Source: Helopsaltes ochotensis
Taxonomy: Eukaryota; Chordata; Aves; Passeriformes; Locustellidae
Assembly: GCA_013400155.1 (NCBI GenBank)
Contig: VXBM01000286.1
Span: 91,548 to 155,547 of the forward strand
Length of the DNA: 64,000 nucleotides
Reading direction: 5' to 3'
Shown: positions 1-15,000 of the stretch, piece after piece
How positions within the stretch are numbered: the stretch's first letter is position 1
How the letters are laid out: each line of letters starts with the position of its first letter
Made by a program: the position numbers and the translations under genes
Notes under the pieces: model-generated
Databases searched by the model: none
What the model was told of the DNA's origin: nothing
Seen by the model: the letters and a program-made list of their open reading frames with translations, nothing else

Positions 1-28
1 CATGATTCTCAAACATGGTGTTTTTCAG

Positions 29-96
29 ATCACAGGCTAAAAATGGCACTTGGACACTCTGAAACCGATGAGGTTCTGAGAAATACTGCTGAGCAG
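29..96 (+). CDS. SCLT1: SCLT1 window exon 1
   Basis: Acceptor TTTTTCAG ends at 28 and donor GTACGT begins at 97. Bases 29-30 finish a codon from the upstream exon, then 22 codons (HRLKMALGHS...NTAEQ). This N-terminal part matches mammalian SCLT1 poorly; the assignment rests on phase continuity with the next exon. Confidence 0.75.
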
Positions 97-3000
97 GTAC
101 GTGAACTCATGGATGGGAGCAGTAAGAATTTTTTTGATGATGGTTTGTGATAAACAGCTTTCCAAATAAGGACACAGCTTGCTCCAGTGTTGCCTGCCCC
201 TGTTTTGGGTCCATCATACAACACAGCAATAGCAGAAAAAAACTGTCTTGACAGGGAATGATGGTATTTTTGGTACATTTCTAAATGCTTTGTCCTTGAA
301 AGAGCACTTGATTTGTAATTTAGTACACTGTTTCACTTTTACAGGCTTCCCTTTCCTTAGAGATTGGTCTCATGTTGAGGTACTTTTGGTGCTGGGTACC
401 ATAAGCCTGTCAGAAAGCTTGTGCAGAAGCTAGAGCTTCAGCACTTTCCTGATGCTGAGATGCATGGAGATGAACCAAGCACCTCCACAAACCCATGACT
501 GTTCTTTTAAGATGGAGTTGATTTTCCCTCAGATGTAATTATGCTTTAGATCACAGCACGTCCAGGAAAAAAAAAAATCATTATTTTTTCATATTGGGCC
601 AGCACTGGAGGATTTTTGAACATAAACCTGAAAGTGATTCTCTGGCATATTGTGTACAGAGAGTTCTGTGTTTCATATAAAATTTTAAAACTACATCTAT
701 GTGCAATTGCTAATGAGTAAATTATTATTCCTTACAGGAACATGCCCTTGGTGGTGAATCAGGATCCAGGGTGATGGACCAAAGGTAACTGATTCCAAGT
801 GATAAGTGGGAATGCTGCAGTGTATTTGAAGGAAATTTCCATGTGCTCATAGGAATGGAAATATCCAGGTGAACTGGGTCTTGTGTACACGTGTCCGTAG
901 AGGTGTTACTGTAGAAGTTGTTTTTAGGTGGTATTGTGTTTATTCAGTAAATTAAATTACTGACTTTGCTTCCACAAGCTGTAAAATAAAGGATGAGAGA
1001 TGAATGAAGGAGTTTCTCTAGTCTAAGTTTTAAGAGAATAAAGAGGTGTTCTGGTAAGACTGTACTGATCTCAACTGTCTGTTGAGATTGGGGGATGTGT
1101 TTAGAAAATGTTTTTTTGACACTCTTCAACTAACAGTTGTCTGTCAGTAAATGGTTTCACGATCACTGTAATTTCCTCTTAGAAAATAACCTAGCTTTTC
1201 TTCTTAGCATTTAATGTAGAATTTTCAGAGAATTGCTATCAGTTATGAAAATATTAGGAGGGAAAAAGTAGAAAAGTACAACTCCAGTCCTCTGCATTGT
1301 CCTACAGGCCACTCTACTATTGTATGTGACAGCAGCAATGAAGTCTTCTTTAACATTTGGGATTCTGTGTGAATCGATGAAATATTAATTTTGTATTAAT
1401 GGTCACTTATTATGTCCCATTATGTGTCCTATTTCTGTTATATGGGACTCTTGCTGTTAATGATCATGGTTTAAAAGTAGTGATTAAATTTTGTTCATTT
1501 GATTCTGGGGAATGTCAAGCTTGGAACTCAAGAACAGCGACTGTTTTGTTCTGGTCCCTAGATTAAGAATTCTTTAAAACTAGTTAATTATCAGAGCATT
1601 TCAGCATTTACAAAACTCATTCTGAGCATGTTTTTCAACTTCTTAGCTTGTCAGCTCTACTCACGGAGTATGGTAACCGTGTGGAGGAAATGAAACAGCA
1701 GCTGCAGCTTTATCAGGTAGGGGCATTCCCAACATTTCAGGCGGGATCTTCATTGAGTGGTGTGAATATGTAGGGCACTAGTTTTTGTCATGCTCCCCAA
1801 AGCTGCTGGCCTGCAGGCTGCCTCAGGGGGGTGAATGGAGAGTTTTCTGTGAAAAGCTTGGGAGAGCGTCCAAATTGCAACAGTGTAATCCTGGGGGTGG
1901 AGGTGGAAGGGAACCATCCTCCTTTCTGCCACACCAAATCAAACTTTTTAATCTTCATGGCATTGACTGAAAACGAACTGAAATTAAAATTTGTGGCATA
2001 GAAAGCAATTTCTGTTTGTCATCTTCATGCAGAAGTTACACACTGGTTTTGGTTTTACGCACTTAATGTGTTTGATCTGTCCATCATAAAGATTTTGCAA
2101 ATAGTCTTCGAGCTTGATCAATTTCAGAGGGCAACAGGAGCACTAGGGCTTCCTTGCACTAGTAAACAAAACAGCCAGTTTGATTCATATAACTGGAGTT
2201 TCTCCTCAGTTAATTCCTGAACTTTCATCAAATGCTTACAGCATAAAAGCTGAGTTATCCACTCTACCCCTGAAAGAGCTTGAGTTAATTAAAAATCAAT
2301 CTGTAAGAGCCATAAGAATTTCAAAAGGTTAAGTTTTATGTCCGTAATAACTTCCAAACGCTGAGGCATAACAGGACTTGGCAGCTGTTAAATTCAAGTG
2401 GCATCCTGTGACTTGCCTTAAAAAAGCAATTGACTTTCCTTTTCTGTGCGGTGCTGAATTAAATTGTCCATCTTTTACGGTGTCAGTCAGAAATACAGGC
2501 TGCCAGTGTCACCAGAGTTTGTGTAACTTAAATGAGCACTGACTCTTGCATGCTGTTGTCTCAGGCACAAATGGGTGAGATGATGCTGAAATTGGAAGAA
2601 GTCACCAAGGAAAATGAAAGGTAAATAACTGCCATGTTGCCACTACTGCTTCTCATGATTTCTAAACATTAAAAAGCGTCTTTTTTCCTAGGACCTTGAA
2701 ATCTTTGACATCTTCTACTAAGTAAATTCAGGATCCTAATGTTAGAGTCTTTAAGTGCTTAATAGAGACTACAGCACCAGGTATAGGACATTTTACCATG
2801 TTACATTTTTATGTGTTTCACTAGAAGTGAAACTGTCTGTTTTGTTTATAGAACATAACTTAATAGATTTAAATTTGACTTGGAAGGAAGTAGTATGTAT
2901 AGGTGGAAGGTACAGTATATTTCATTGGTTAAAAAAATCCTTTTTAAAGAAGTAACTTGCTGAACTGAGTTCTTTGAATTTCAGGCTGCATGCAGAGTTG

Positions 3001-6000
3001 AAAGAGCCTCTTGAGAAGCAACTGGAGGCTCTTCCTTTTGTGCATCTGGAAACTGATATTCCTGCAGATGAAGGCATAGTGAGAACCCTTCAAGAACAGC
3101 TGCAGCTGGAAAAGCAAGTGTGTGAGATTAAACACTTATATTGTTTTATTTCTCTTGTTGTGCCTTGGCAGATTCGGGGAGTCTGTTTTATTTCTTGATT
3201 CAGAAGTCATTTGGTCCGAGTTCCTTGAGGCTGTTTTGAGCCCCTCTTGAACTTAAAAGACTTGAAGAAACTCCTTGCCTAGATTCATAAAATAATTTTT
3301 TAATATTAATTTGTGTCATGAATTTTACCTAGTTGATTTGATCTGTTTGTTGAGTTCATGGTCAGGAACTCCATGAAATATTTTGTTGAATTCAAGCTTT
3401 TTATAGTGACTGTCAATTTAATTAAAGTAATTGTAATGTGAGAAGTGTGGGATATAGAAAATAGTATCTAAAATCTGAAAATAGAAGCAGATTTTGTTCA
3501 GTTTATTACAATAAAATAATATTGTTGTGTATGATTAAGTTGAATTTGACAGCTGAATTTTGGTATTTGAATAGTATCTATACTGTAGGACTACCATAAA
3601 GACCTGTAAAAGTTTGAGCTCTTCAAAAAAAAAAAAAGGCAAAATACTGGAAGTGGAATTTGAACTTCCAAGCGTCTGTTTTTCTGCACTTGAATTTAAA
3701 TTAAAAGAATATGTGCAGAAAAAGCATTGGTAGTGGCATTTCTTCAAAATAGAAGTTAGGACCTGTCTTTTTAGACAATGATAGATGAAGACAAATGTTC
3801 TTTAACAGAATCTTGTTCTGTAAATCAGGAAAAAGACCAAGCAGTTGAGCGCTGGCAGACGCTGTCACGGGAGCACGATCGGCTGCAGCAGCAGTACCAG
3901 GAGCACTTGACTAAAACACACATTCTCATGGCTGAAAGGAAAAAGCAGAATGTAATTCTCTCTTCTTTTTGTTCTTCTTTTTTTTTTTAATATGCATATA
4001 TACGTACACAAAATAGGCACGTGCATATAAATAATCCTGTGTTTGAATCGCATGGTCGGAAATCTTCAAGACAGCAAAATGTCTGAAAAGGTTGCTTAAC
4101 ATTTCTGAATTCTGACGTGAAATCTCTCTTTATCTGTTCTCCTGTGTTTGAATAGCTGGAAAAGTAGTCACCATTTCCTGTTGTTATTCAGCGAAGAAGT
4201 AAACAGGTGAAAAATCAAGTTCACCAGTCTTTGTCTAATGCTGTCTTGCGTTTGGCAGCCTGTTTCTCTTCCTCTGAGTGTGGGGAAGGCCTTTCAGGAA
4301 ATTCTTAGAAAAGCTGTTCTGCTCTGATGAGCTATGTAAAGATGCTTAGTGTGTGAAGAACTAATAGAAACTTGATGCATTTATGTACCTTGCTACATGT
4401 ATTTCTAGGAGAGAACCTACAAGTTCTTTTAGTATTTTCTCTCTAGTTTCAAAGACACTTGACTAACGGGCACAGCTACAGCTCACCTCAGAAATATTTT
4501 TTATTGATTTTTGGTTTTTTGGGGTATGAAGTTCACCTTGATGTGAGCTTTTCTGAGAAACAGGCTAAGTGTCTGTGCAGCTGTTGTACTCTGTTAAGTT
4601 TCATAATTATTTCAAGGAATAGTTAACAGGACTCTTATCTTTGTTTAGTTCCAGCTTTCTCCTCCTGTTTCTTCTATTAGATAATTTTTGTGTTGTGTTG
4701 TCAGTTACCAATAACATTTGCACACAGTAGAGTATAGAGAGTCATTGGTAGCTTTTGGAGATTTTAGGGCTTCCAGATTCCATTTTTTATTAGTAACTGA
4801 ATTTTTGGTGCATTTTAATGCCACTGTGACAAGGACAAGGCTGATCAGCCTTTTATTCTTAAATGCTAGTGGTCTCCCAGAGAAAGCAGCTCTCCAGTTA
4901 AATAAACTTTTATTTTAGGTTTAGCTTTCAATGAAGGAGTAGCAAACAGCTGTCAGAGGTAAATAGAAATAGTTAAGATCAAATAGAATTAGAACTGGCA
5001 GAAGACAAGGAGGAGAGGGGATATCATAAGGACTGCATGCAGTAGGTAAGGCAGTGGCAGGAACAGGTTTCTAGCATACAGCACAATTAGAAGATACTTC
5101 AGCCCAGGGACCTCAGTCCTCTCTCTGCTCTGAAGGCACCTGGCATGCTGCAGATGCTTTCTCTGAGTTATGCTAGTTCTCCTGAAATGATAGAGTTCAC
5201 ATTCAGAGTCTCAAGAACTTGACTGAGCTTTTTTTTTAGTGGACACAAGACATCCTGTACGGCAAAGAACAAATGAAAGTGTCCATAACGGGCATTTTTA
5301 AATTAGTAGGTACATGTCTGCTAGGTGGCTTAGCAAAAATGCTTGTAGTAGCATCACAGTCTGTGGGGCTCTTTAAAAGCACTGTTCATGTTTTGGTAGT
5401 AAGTGCGTGTGAGTTTTGGAAGGAGGCAGTTTGTCATCCAGGGAGAATTAGATAAATTTTTCGGTAGTAAATCTAATTTTATGGGGTATGAGGTCAATAG
5501 CTAAAAACAATCTAGCTGAAATCTATGAAGACACACTGAATTTCCTGCTACATGTATAGGGTTTTTTTTTAAATGCTTCCCGTTGACTATGAAGCTCTCT
5601 AATTATTCACTCTTTCTGACTATATTGATTATAAGAAACTCTGAACTCTCTTTTTAGGATCAACTGACTAGCTTTCAGCAGCTGACTCGCCAACTGCACG
5701 TGGCCAAGGAGAAAATAGAGGTGGTGAGTAAAACCTTCTGAACAGTGAACTAGTAATTTACTTCTTTTCCTACTAGACCCTCAAAAGTACAAAACCAAAG
5801 CAAACAGGCCTTCACACATACCTGGTGTCACTCAAATTCACAAACTTCTCCAGCAACCAGGAAGCACTGATGGCTTTATTCCTGAACTCCAAACACCAGG
5901 TCAAGAGGGTTGAGAGGTCAGCTTTTAATTTTACATGAACTCTTTCTTTTACACTTCAGGGGTCAACTTGCACTCAGAATTACAGTATGTGGCTAGTGTA

Positions 6001-9000
6001 CTTCACACATTCAAAAATGTCTTCACAAAGGAAACATTTTTTTAAATTATGCCCTCTTGCACATTTTTATCCATTCCTGTTTTGGTACTGCTGTCCTCAG
6101 TGCCTTTGTCACCTTTATGCGTATTTTTCTGAGCTCTAATAACCTTCTAGTGCTTTATCCACATCCTTAGACTGTGAGACTTCTTAGTTAATAAGCTTTA
6201 GCCTAGGCCTTCCAAAATTGACAAACAGTTTTAGTAGAAACTGTCAAGTAGTTTTTTGTTGAAAAATTGAGGTGAAAGAAGTGAAGTTTTTGATTCCTGT
6301 ATGATTTTTTTGAGTGCTTGTTTTGAATAGTGCCAGTGCAAAAAGACTCCTAACCTACTCTAACAGTCTACTTTTGATTTTATCACTGAAATTTTTTTTT
6401 CCTCAAATCAGAGAAAAGAGTTAAGACAATATTTAAGATAAAGATAATCCATTTGTTTGCATTATCCAAAAAACGTTTGGCACCATCTGTTACCAAAGGC
6501 ATAAAGATGTCATGGGATAAAGCATCAAGGCCTTTTTTGAGCTAACAAACTGAAAAATAGAAGTGAGGAGACACGTAAATTGGTTGGGTTTTTTATAGTG
6601 GTAGAACAGCTGTGTTTCCTAGATGTGCTCAGGTTGGAATTGTTGAGCATATTTGTGCATGCTCTGGAAATGAGATTCAGCATTGAGGCAAGAGTTTTCA
6701 CTGCTGATGTTAAAATATTTAGGGTAGTAAAAACTGAAGTAAACTGCAGGAATTTGCAGAAGGATCTCTTTGATTATCCGAGTTCATTTTATTTGACATT
6801 TCATTGATATTAATGAAACCAAAATAATAAATGTGGGCAAGATGGGGTTTTTACTTTGGGTACTCCAGGATTGTCTTGAAATGAGCTGTTAGCACTCAGA
6901 ATACGTATCTTAGAAAGTAGGAAGTACCCAAAAACAATTCTTAGCAACAGTCAAAAAAGCAAGAAGAACAATAGCAATTAATAGAAGGGAGAAAAGGAGA
7001 ATACTGTGCATTTTGAATGCTGCCTGCCATTGTGGTCATCTTTAGTTATCTCAGTGTAAGGCACGTGTAACATTCATAACATCTTCAATGCTATAATGAA
7101 CATGTTACAAATGTCTTTTTATTTCACAGACCAATCAGCAGTTTCTGAAAACTGTGACAGAACAAGATGTGGAACTAGAGAAGCTACGAAAACAACTGAG
7201 GTATAAACCAGGCAGATTAAAAAATAATTAATAGCTTTTCCAAACCTGCTGCTGTGTCACGGGCCTTGTTTGTGCTGCCAGCTAATTTCATCCTCGTGGT
7301 TACAATGCTTTCAGTAAACTGTCTGAAGTTTGTTAGACATCATTAGTGTTATGGTAGCGTATTTCCAGTTAGTGTTGTTTGCTTCAGCTTTTCCCTGAAA
7401 CAGTCAACATTTGACCTTTGATTGAAAAGAAAAAGAATTGTCAGTATCACAGCAGAATTCATTCTGAAGATAGACTTTCATTAGAATGCAGCTTGCTCAA
7501 AAGCCAGTTACTGGGTTACTCACTACAGTTCTGAAATTTGAATGTTCAAGCAAGCTTCCAAGTTGTAATGTTTTTAATAAAATTTGCTTTCACTCCTTAT
7601 CAATAAAGAGCTCTAAACCATAGGTTCTGTGGAAGTTAAAGGTAAAAGAAGTGTTAATTACATTCCTGGAGTATATCAAGGAAAAGGAGAAATAATATCT
7701 GTGGCACAATTTCATGATTATTTGTGTTTACACAAGTCTGTTTGGGTTTACTGAAGTCTATTCAATGCCAGTTTACTGTGTCTGTTCTCTCTTTTAACTA
7801 GTGATAGTTAATGGGAAATTAAAATTTATGGATTTATGAACTGAGAGTAAAACAAGAGATTCAGTCATTATCCATCTCTAATGACAGACACTGATTATGC
7901 TCACCTTCCTCTCAGATCAGCCTAAAGTCCTTGCACCCCTAAAAAGTGTTTTACTTCCAAAGTTAATGGCAGCAGCCCTTTCTAGCCCTAAAAAGTGCTG
8001 CAGTGTTTCTCCAGGAAGCCTGGAATATTTTCACCAGTTTCCTCTATAATATGAAGATGCAGTCTGTGTGGATTATATAGCATATGGTGCAGACAATGCT
8101 AATCCTTTGGGATGATTATAATAGTTTTACATGATTTATGGTAATAGAGTACTAAGTCAGGAATGCAAAAGTAGATTTAAGAAAAAATGACTTGTATGTT
8201 AGAGAATTGAGGTTTAAATTAGGTTTGTATGGCCTGGATAAAACACAAATTAAGAAACTTGACATAGCTAGGGCATGGATCTGCATTTCAGTATCTTCAA
8301 GAGGAATAACTTGCCAAGATTAGGTTAAAGATATATTGCACAGTAAAGAATAAAAGCTGTATCTTTGGAATCAATTTGTTGCCTGTAAAATGCCGACCTC
8401 TGAATTCGATCTGAATCTGAACTTGGTCGTTAAAATGCATTTTTGATACTTAAGTTGTTCTGATTTTTTAATGACCTTTTTATGGTTTTCTTTTTTCCCC
8501 TTCTTATGCCGCCTTTTGAGTTTTTATTTTGTTTTACAACACTTCTAAAATATTTTGCAGGAGGCAATTTAGTGTCCCCCTGAACTTACAGTACTGCTTG
8601 TAGGAGAAAGATGCAATGTTTGAGATGGACTAAGGTCGAAGTTTTGGGCCCACACTGAAGACTGTGTCTTTAAGAAGAATGTTTTTATTGTAGTTTTTGC
8701 TTCTTAAAGAAAGTGTAACCAAATGAACTTTTCCAATTAATTGGGTTGAAATAAAGAATTTGCTCTAAAATTGCTTTGATTATTTATATTTTGCATTTTT
8801 ATATTTCATGTAGGTACAGTATGCTTGATTTTTATGCCCTTAATTCAAAATCAGTATTTCTAGAAGAAATATTTGCTTGAAATCAATTGTTAGAGGCATG
8901 AAATATTTTCTAGCTTCTTTCATGACTATTGTTGCTGCAGTTTGCAAGAGCTAATCTAATACATGTTTACTCTCTTTGAACTTTATGATAGAGTAGTCAG

Positions 9001-12000
9001 TCATTGGTTTTTAAATTTAGCCTAGTATGCAGCCTGAATAATTGGGTTACACCCCAGGTGAAGGCTCTCTGTGTCTTTCTGTTCCCAAGTCAGAGGAGTG
9101 GGAGGGTTGCTTTTTTCAAACAGACTTTTCTACTGAGGATCAGGAGCCACTAATCATTAACATGATTCACTAACTATTCCTTTTTTTTTCCCTCTTCTCC
9201 TTCAGCTCACAAAAACTATTCATCTTACAAAGCACGTCAGCTAAATTCTCTAGAAGTGTATAATGATTGTTTTAATTCATAGTCCTATTGCTTTAAAAAG
9301 TGAAATCTAATTCTGCAAAAATTCTGTTACGTATCTGTGGCTAATTATACCTAAGTTATTGAATCACTTGAAGTTTTTGATTGCCTAGTCTTTCTTCCTT
9401 TAATCCATGCATACACCTTCCTTATAATCTGTGAAGTAATTTCCATAGGACTTTTGGGTTTTGGTATTCCTCTCTCTGTGTGCCACATGGTGAGGAGGAG
9501 AAGGGGGAAACCTCTTCTGCCCTGTAAGAACAGTATTGTGGGATTTTTCTGCTCTTAACAGCCATTGTGACAAAGTTTTCATTCAGCCATTTTTTCCCCT
9601 CTATAACTTTTTTTTTTTTTAAATACAGGCAAGCCAAAATAGATGGGCAGGTAGCAAATGCTAAGCTTGAAGAAATGATGGCATTGAAGGAGAAGCTTCA
9701 TAGCCAACTGGAGAGAAAGGTATCCTAGAGAAAGGAGTCATTTCTGTTGCATTTTCTGAATGCTGATGTTAAATTAACTGCAAGTTGTTATCTAGTTGTT
9801 TTATGTGAGTATAGCTTTGTTTTGTTCAGGGAAGCTCAGATCAGGTCTGAATAATACTTTCCATTGTTTCCAGGAAGAAGACAGGCTATCTGCTCAGGAG
9901 AGAGAAACAGCATCGGACAAATGTTTGCAGCAAATGCAGTCTAGTATAAAACAGCTGGAGCTAAGGTAAAGAGAGCTCACTGTGTGTTGCTAACAGGAGA
10001 CATGCAAAAATCGTACCCTGGCTCTGCAAAAATAGAGGGGTTGTCTGCCTTTGTATGTTTTGTGGCAAACGTGTAAGGAAAAGTAACAAAGGGATGTTTT
10101 TGATGATCCCTCTGAGGCTCTCCTGTCCTTTCTCACGCCTGCCAATACGGACAGTCATAGTTAAACAATAAGAATTCCTGAGCTGTTGTGAAATTACCAG
10201 TGGTTTTCTTTCTCTAAAACTATAGCTGCAACTTCATTGCCCACATCTAATTATTCCGTTTCCTCCACAGAGGAAAACTTTATTTCTTTTGGGGCTGTTC
10301 TATACTGGTTTAATATAGAACATTTTCAGTGATGTATCCCAGGATATCCCTGGGATTCTTCTAAGGATCTTCTGAGATTAGATATCTGAGTTAACTCCTA
10401 TAATTCTGTTTCTTCCTAGGATTTGATTGATCAAATCAAACTCAAAATACTCTGTCCAAAACCGAGCAGAGAACAATGCAATTTGGGCAATTTATGAATA
10501 GCTACTTCCTAACAGCTCAGTTTGAATGGATCAGTGTTCTCATTACCCATCACATTGTTAAATTTCTGCTGTCTTGTAGATTGTGTGTGACTGTTCAAGG
10601 TGCTGAACGGCTGAGAACAGAAAAAGCAGCCCTGGAGGAACAGATCAGAGAGCTTCAGGCCAAGTCTGCCAGCCTAGAAAGTGAGAAGTATGACGCTGTT
10701 GCAAAAGTCCAAGATTGCATACAGCTCTTGGAGGAAGCTAACCTTTTAAAAAGTCAGGTGAGTCATTGGATGAAGGTATTTCCTAGAAATTAGGATATTT
10801 AAGATACCCAAGCTGGCTTCTTTCCTGTCTGTTGTGCTAAAATCAGTCACACATAGAGAGCAAACTGGGATGTGACCACACATCACTTGGACTTGTCATG
10901 CAGTGTAAACTTCAAAGCATCTGTTGAGAGCCTGGATAAAGGTCATCTAAATGATAACACTGCACCTAAACATGCATCTTCTAAAGTTTTTGACAAGAGT
11001 TCAGACTTTCTTACCAAATACTGGTGTCAGAAAAGAAGAGGAAGGTTCTGTTATGAATTTATAATGTTAAAGATGACAGGAAGCAAGGAAAGTGCAGAGT
11101 CATCATCAAAGACATCTAGACATCTGGAGAGGTCTTAAAAGAAACTTTTATATACAATGCATGATTAAACTATCACAGAATAACATTTATGCCAAAAATA
11201 TTGACATGAAAACATAGCTCAAGGAGCCAAAACAAAGCAGACAATTCTTAATTTACTGCTCTGGCTTAAACATCCTGAATTTTTCAGACTCGGAAGAAAA
11301 TTTAATGAACAGAAGAAAAAAATTAAAAATGTTCTATTAATGAACAGAATAAAAAAATGCACATTAATATACATACCTGTTAACACTGTATTTGAAATTG
11401 TTTTCTCCCTGCTCTGTAGGAGATTGAGGTAGAAATTTTGCTCTGTCTTCATCATATATTTCATTTTGTTATTTTTTCTTCTAGGCACTCTTTGGGGAGA
11501 AGCAAAAGGAAGAAGAGATCAAAAAACTGCAGGATGAAATGTCTCAACTTGCAGAAAATACCGCTGCAAGAATTAGAAAGGAGGTAAGTTACAATATTTA
11601 GAAAGAATGGGAAGATTTTTTGGCTTTCCTCAGAGTGAAAAGCTACTGCTGGTGCATGGTCATCACGAGCAGTTTTCTCACAAGAGTTTGGATAATGTAA
11701 GTGGCAAGGCAGCATGCTGATAGCACCATGCTCTCCAGCATATATATGTATGTCAAAAAGCAAGATGGGAAAATAGTTGGTGGGACTAACTTTGTAGTTT
11801 TGTTTTGGTCACAGGTAGACACTGCAAAGAAGCAATGTAACATGCAGCTTTCTCGGCTAACAGAAGAAGTTTCAGCTCTTCAGATGGTATGCAGTTGATG
11901 GGTAAAAATACTTCCAGTAGCAAAACATTTGAGACTTCCAGGTTTTGCTGTTCAAATATTTCCACTAGAGTTCAGTATTTTAGGTCAATCAGCATGTGAT

Positions 12001-15000
12001 TCATGAGTAATTGTGTAGGACAGTCCTCTATTACTGTATAGCACATTACATCCTGCATGTCTCCAGAGATGAGTTCACAGGCATTGTGACAGTGAGATCT
12101 GTGCTCTAGGAAATATTTCCCAGGTGATGGCCCTTCTTAAGGATCCCTGTTTCTTTCAGAGCTACCCTAAGCTCAGCCTTCCATGCTTATCTGAAGTTGT
12201 GTGTGTAGAAAGGAAAGCTGATATGAAAGCTGATAAAGTATCCTAGGAGAATGTCTGTGGACCACAGACATCATATTTCAGAATGAACCAGGAATTTGTA
12301 ATAAATTATGCAGGTGCCCAAAAGAATTTGGTGCTTATGCACCTATTTATGCGTTAAATTTATTTTTAAAAGGTTTCATTTTATGTGTCTTGGCCTGTGT
12401 TTTGAATGCTCCTATAGAGAAAATAACAAGCAGGTAGATATGATCAAATGCATCCATGGCAGCAGCAAGAACTACATTTACGCTGGGCAGGGTTTGGCTT
12501 CAGCACTTCTTGAATTTTTATTTTGATTTATTAAATCTTATTTAAAAACTACTTTTATAAAAAGGAATGTGGAGAAAAACAGAGTCAAATTGAACGAGCC
12601 ATTAGAGAAAAGAGAGCAGTGGAAGAAGAACTTGAAAAGGTAAGGCAATTGTATGTATTTTTAAATCACATTCAAGATCTCCTTACAGAAGGAAAAATAT
12701 ATAGATTTTCCCCATTTTTCATGTATTTCTCCCTTAATTTTTTTCTTTTAGAGTAGATTTTCTTAATTGTAAATTTCCCATTTATTTACTTTAAGGTTGT
12801 TTGCGTTCTTATTTTTTTAAATCAAGAAGGTCTTTTAAGGCTGCAACACCAAAGTGAAAAAGAAAGTTCTTTGAAAAGTGTAAAAAGCAAAAGAGAGATA
12901 TTTAACATAATCCAAAAGAATGCTGGCACATATTCCAGTTAAAATCAATAGACAGGAAACAAAATAAATGCCTGATCAGATCTTTGGAAACCTTTCTCTT
13001 TTTCAAGTGGCAGCAACAATGTTAAAAATTCAGTTCTATTTTAAATCATGGGACAATAGGATGCAATGAGGAGTCAACTCCCCTAACAAGTTTACTCTTC
13101 AGATTTACAGGGAACACAGAGAGCAGGAATGTGACGGTAGAAAGCTCGAGCAGCTGCACCAGAAGTATTTACTTGCAGAAGCTGCCAAAGATGACCTGCA
13201 AAGGAGTCTACAGATGACACAAAATAAACTGAAGCAACTGGAAATGAAGTAAGTGATGCTACAGATGTTTACAGAGGTAAGAAGAGAAAGCAATGCAAAT
13301 TACTTCAGACTGTTTAAACTGGTCAGTGTGTGTTAGGGCTTTGTCAAGTCTTTTTACTCAGCAGCAGACATAGTATCAAGATACCATAATTGTGACACTA
13401 AGACTGATTTTATCAGTCCCATCATCATGAGAAAGTTCTTTGCTGGTTTGTGCATAGCTCCCAGTCTGTATCTTCTGTTCTCTGGTTCAAGAGTTGTGCA
13501 GTTCTTCGGTTGCAGCCAGACTTTCCTTCTCTTTCAGCTCTGAGGAAGAGAAATCTCGTTGCCAGGAAGTTATCTGTAAATTGCAAAGCACTCTGGATTC
13601 AGAAAGAGAAAAGAGTGCCTTTGTCAGTGAACAAAGACTAAAACTTCAGCAGGAGAATGAACAATTGCAAAACGAAATGGAGGGTTTGAGAAAACTGGCA
13701 GCAGAGGCTCAACAAAAAGCTAAAATAAAGGTATGTTTGTTTGTGTGTTTGTTTTTTGTAATGTAAGACTACTATTTGCTTAGTAAGGCAGCAGTTCTAA
13801 GAAAAAAGCATTAAATGTTTAAACTAAGATTGAATTTCAGTGATGCTTCCTGGTTGCTGCTTAAAAGTAATTTTATTGTTGCATTGTGTGTCCTCAGAAT
13901 CCATGGGGTAACACAATCTTTGCTCATTAAATTGTATTTGAATGTGTATTAAATTCTCCTTGATAAGACGACCCCGAGTGTTCTTTGCTTTAAATAAGCT
14001 GAATAGATTAAATAATACTGCAATATCCGATCTTCATTTATTTTTTATCTCTAATGTGTCAGAAATCTTTGTCTGACTTTCTGCCCAGAGTGTTCCTCTA
14101 CTTGTGTGTCCACCACGTTGTCAGGGCAGTGTGTAACTAATAAATAATTTAATACTGTGGCTGTCAAACGTTGGCTCTTATTTTCTGGACAGAGGAAATT
14201 CTTCTCTGTGCTTAGGTGCAACCAAGATTATTAGCTGATAGCTGGTTTGTTCTTTCTGAACGTGTCCCATTAAATGCCCCTGAGCAGGCTGCAGGTGGGA
14301 TAAGGAAATCACCAGTAACCTCAGCAGATTTGTGGCTTCTGGAGGGAGGAACAGCTTTCATCCTTGATGTGCTTTCTGGACATATAAAGCTGGTACTTTC
14401 CCCTCTGCAGTGGAAAGATACCCAAAAAAGAGATCTAAGGATCTGGAGCAATGAAAGACAACCTCAGTAAGCAGTTTTACAACGTGTGAATGGGGACCAG
14501 CTCAAATTTGGCTTCCACTTTGCACTACAAGATAAAGAAAGCTGTCAAATTGAAGAGGGACTCTTGTTCAACTCCAGAACCCTTTGCTTAAACAAAGGAT
14601 CAGAATCCTGTTACAGAGAGGCAGTGGATATGAAGCATAGAAAGCATATAGTAAATCTTTGTCTGTCCCACTTTTAATCAGACAGGCTTCCATTATAGTC
14701 ACAGATAAGATTCACTGCTTGATTTCATTTCCCTCTGATGTACAAAGGACTGCAGATGCAGTTAAGAAACTCCTAACTCATTTAGCTAGATGAAAAAGAA
14801 CCAACTTCTTTCTGCGGAGGAAACACAAGGGAGAAGAATAAAGATTACTTACAAAAATAAGCATACACAGCTCATTATCCTTTATTGTCAGTTGTCCTAT
14901 TTGCTTAAATTTGCTTTGGGAACACGGATCTCTGAGTATATAATTAGAAGTTTAATTATTGTATGTTACGCGATTTCAACAAACGTTTATAAATTTAACT

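Larger units (their letters stand above)
97..3828 (+). other. SCLT1 introns between window exons 1-6
   Basis: Five introns (641, 862, 848, 364 and 711 bp), AT-rich, with T-rich stretches before each acceptor. Short poly(A) runs occur (for example near 570 and 3626). I see no repeat element, RNA gene or further exon; protein continuity leaves no gap that would need one. Confidence 0.8.
9966..13537 (+). other. SCLT1 introns between window exons 10-16
   Basis: Introns of 614, 727, 231, 678, 463 and 289 bp between closely spaced exons. Open frames inside them (for example 88 codons at 10872-11138) are not needed for the protein and do not resemble SCLT1. Nothing else recognised. Confidence 0.75.

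Noticed and set aside
10872..11138. 88-codon open frame as a cassette exon of SCLT1
   Set aside because: The neighbouring exons join in frame and match human with no gap; the frame lacks matching splice signals and SCLT1 similarity.
14212..14470. Overlapping open frames on both strands in SCLT1 intron 16
   Set aside because: Chance mirror frames; no homology, no splice context.
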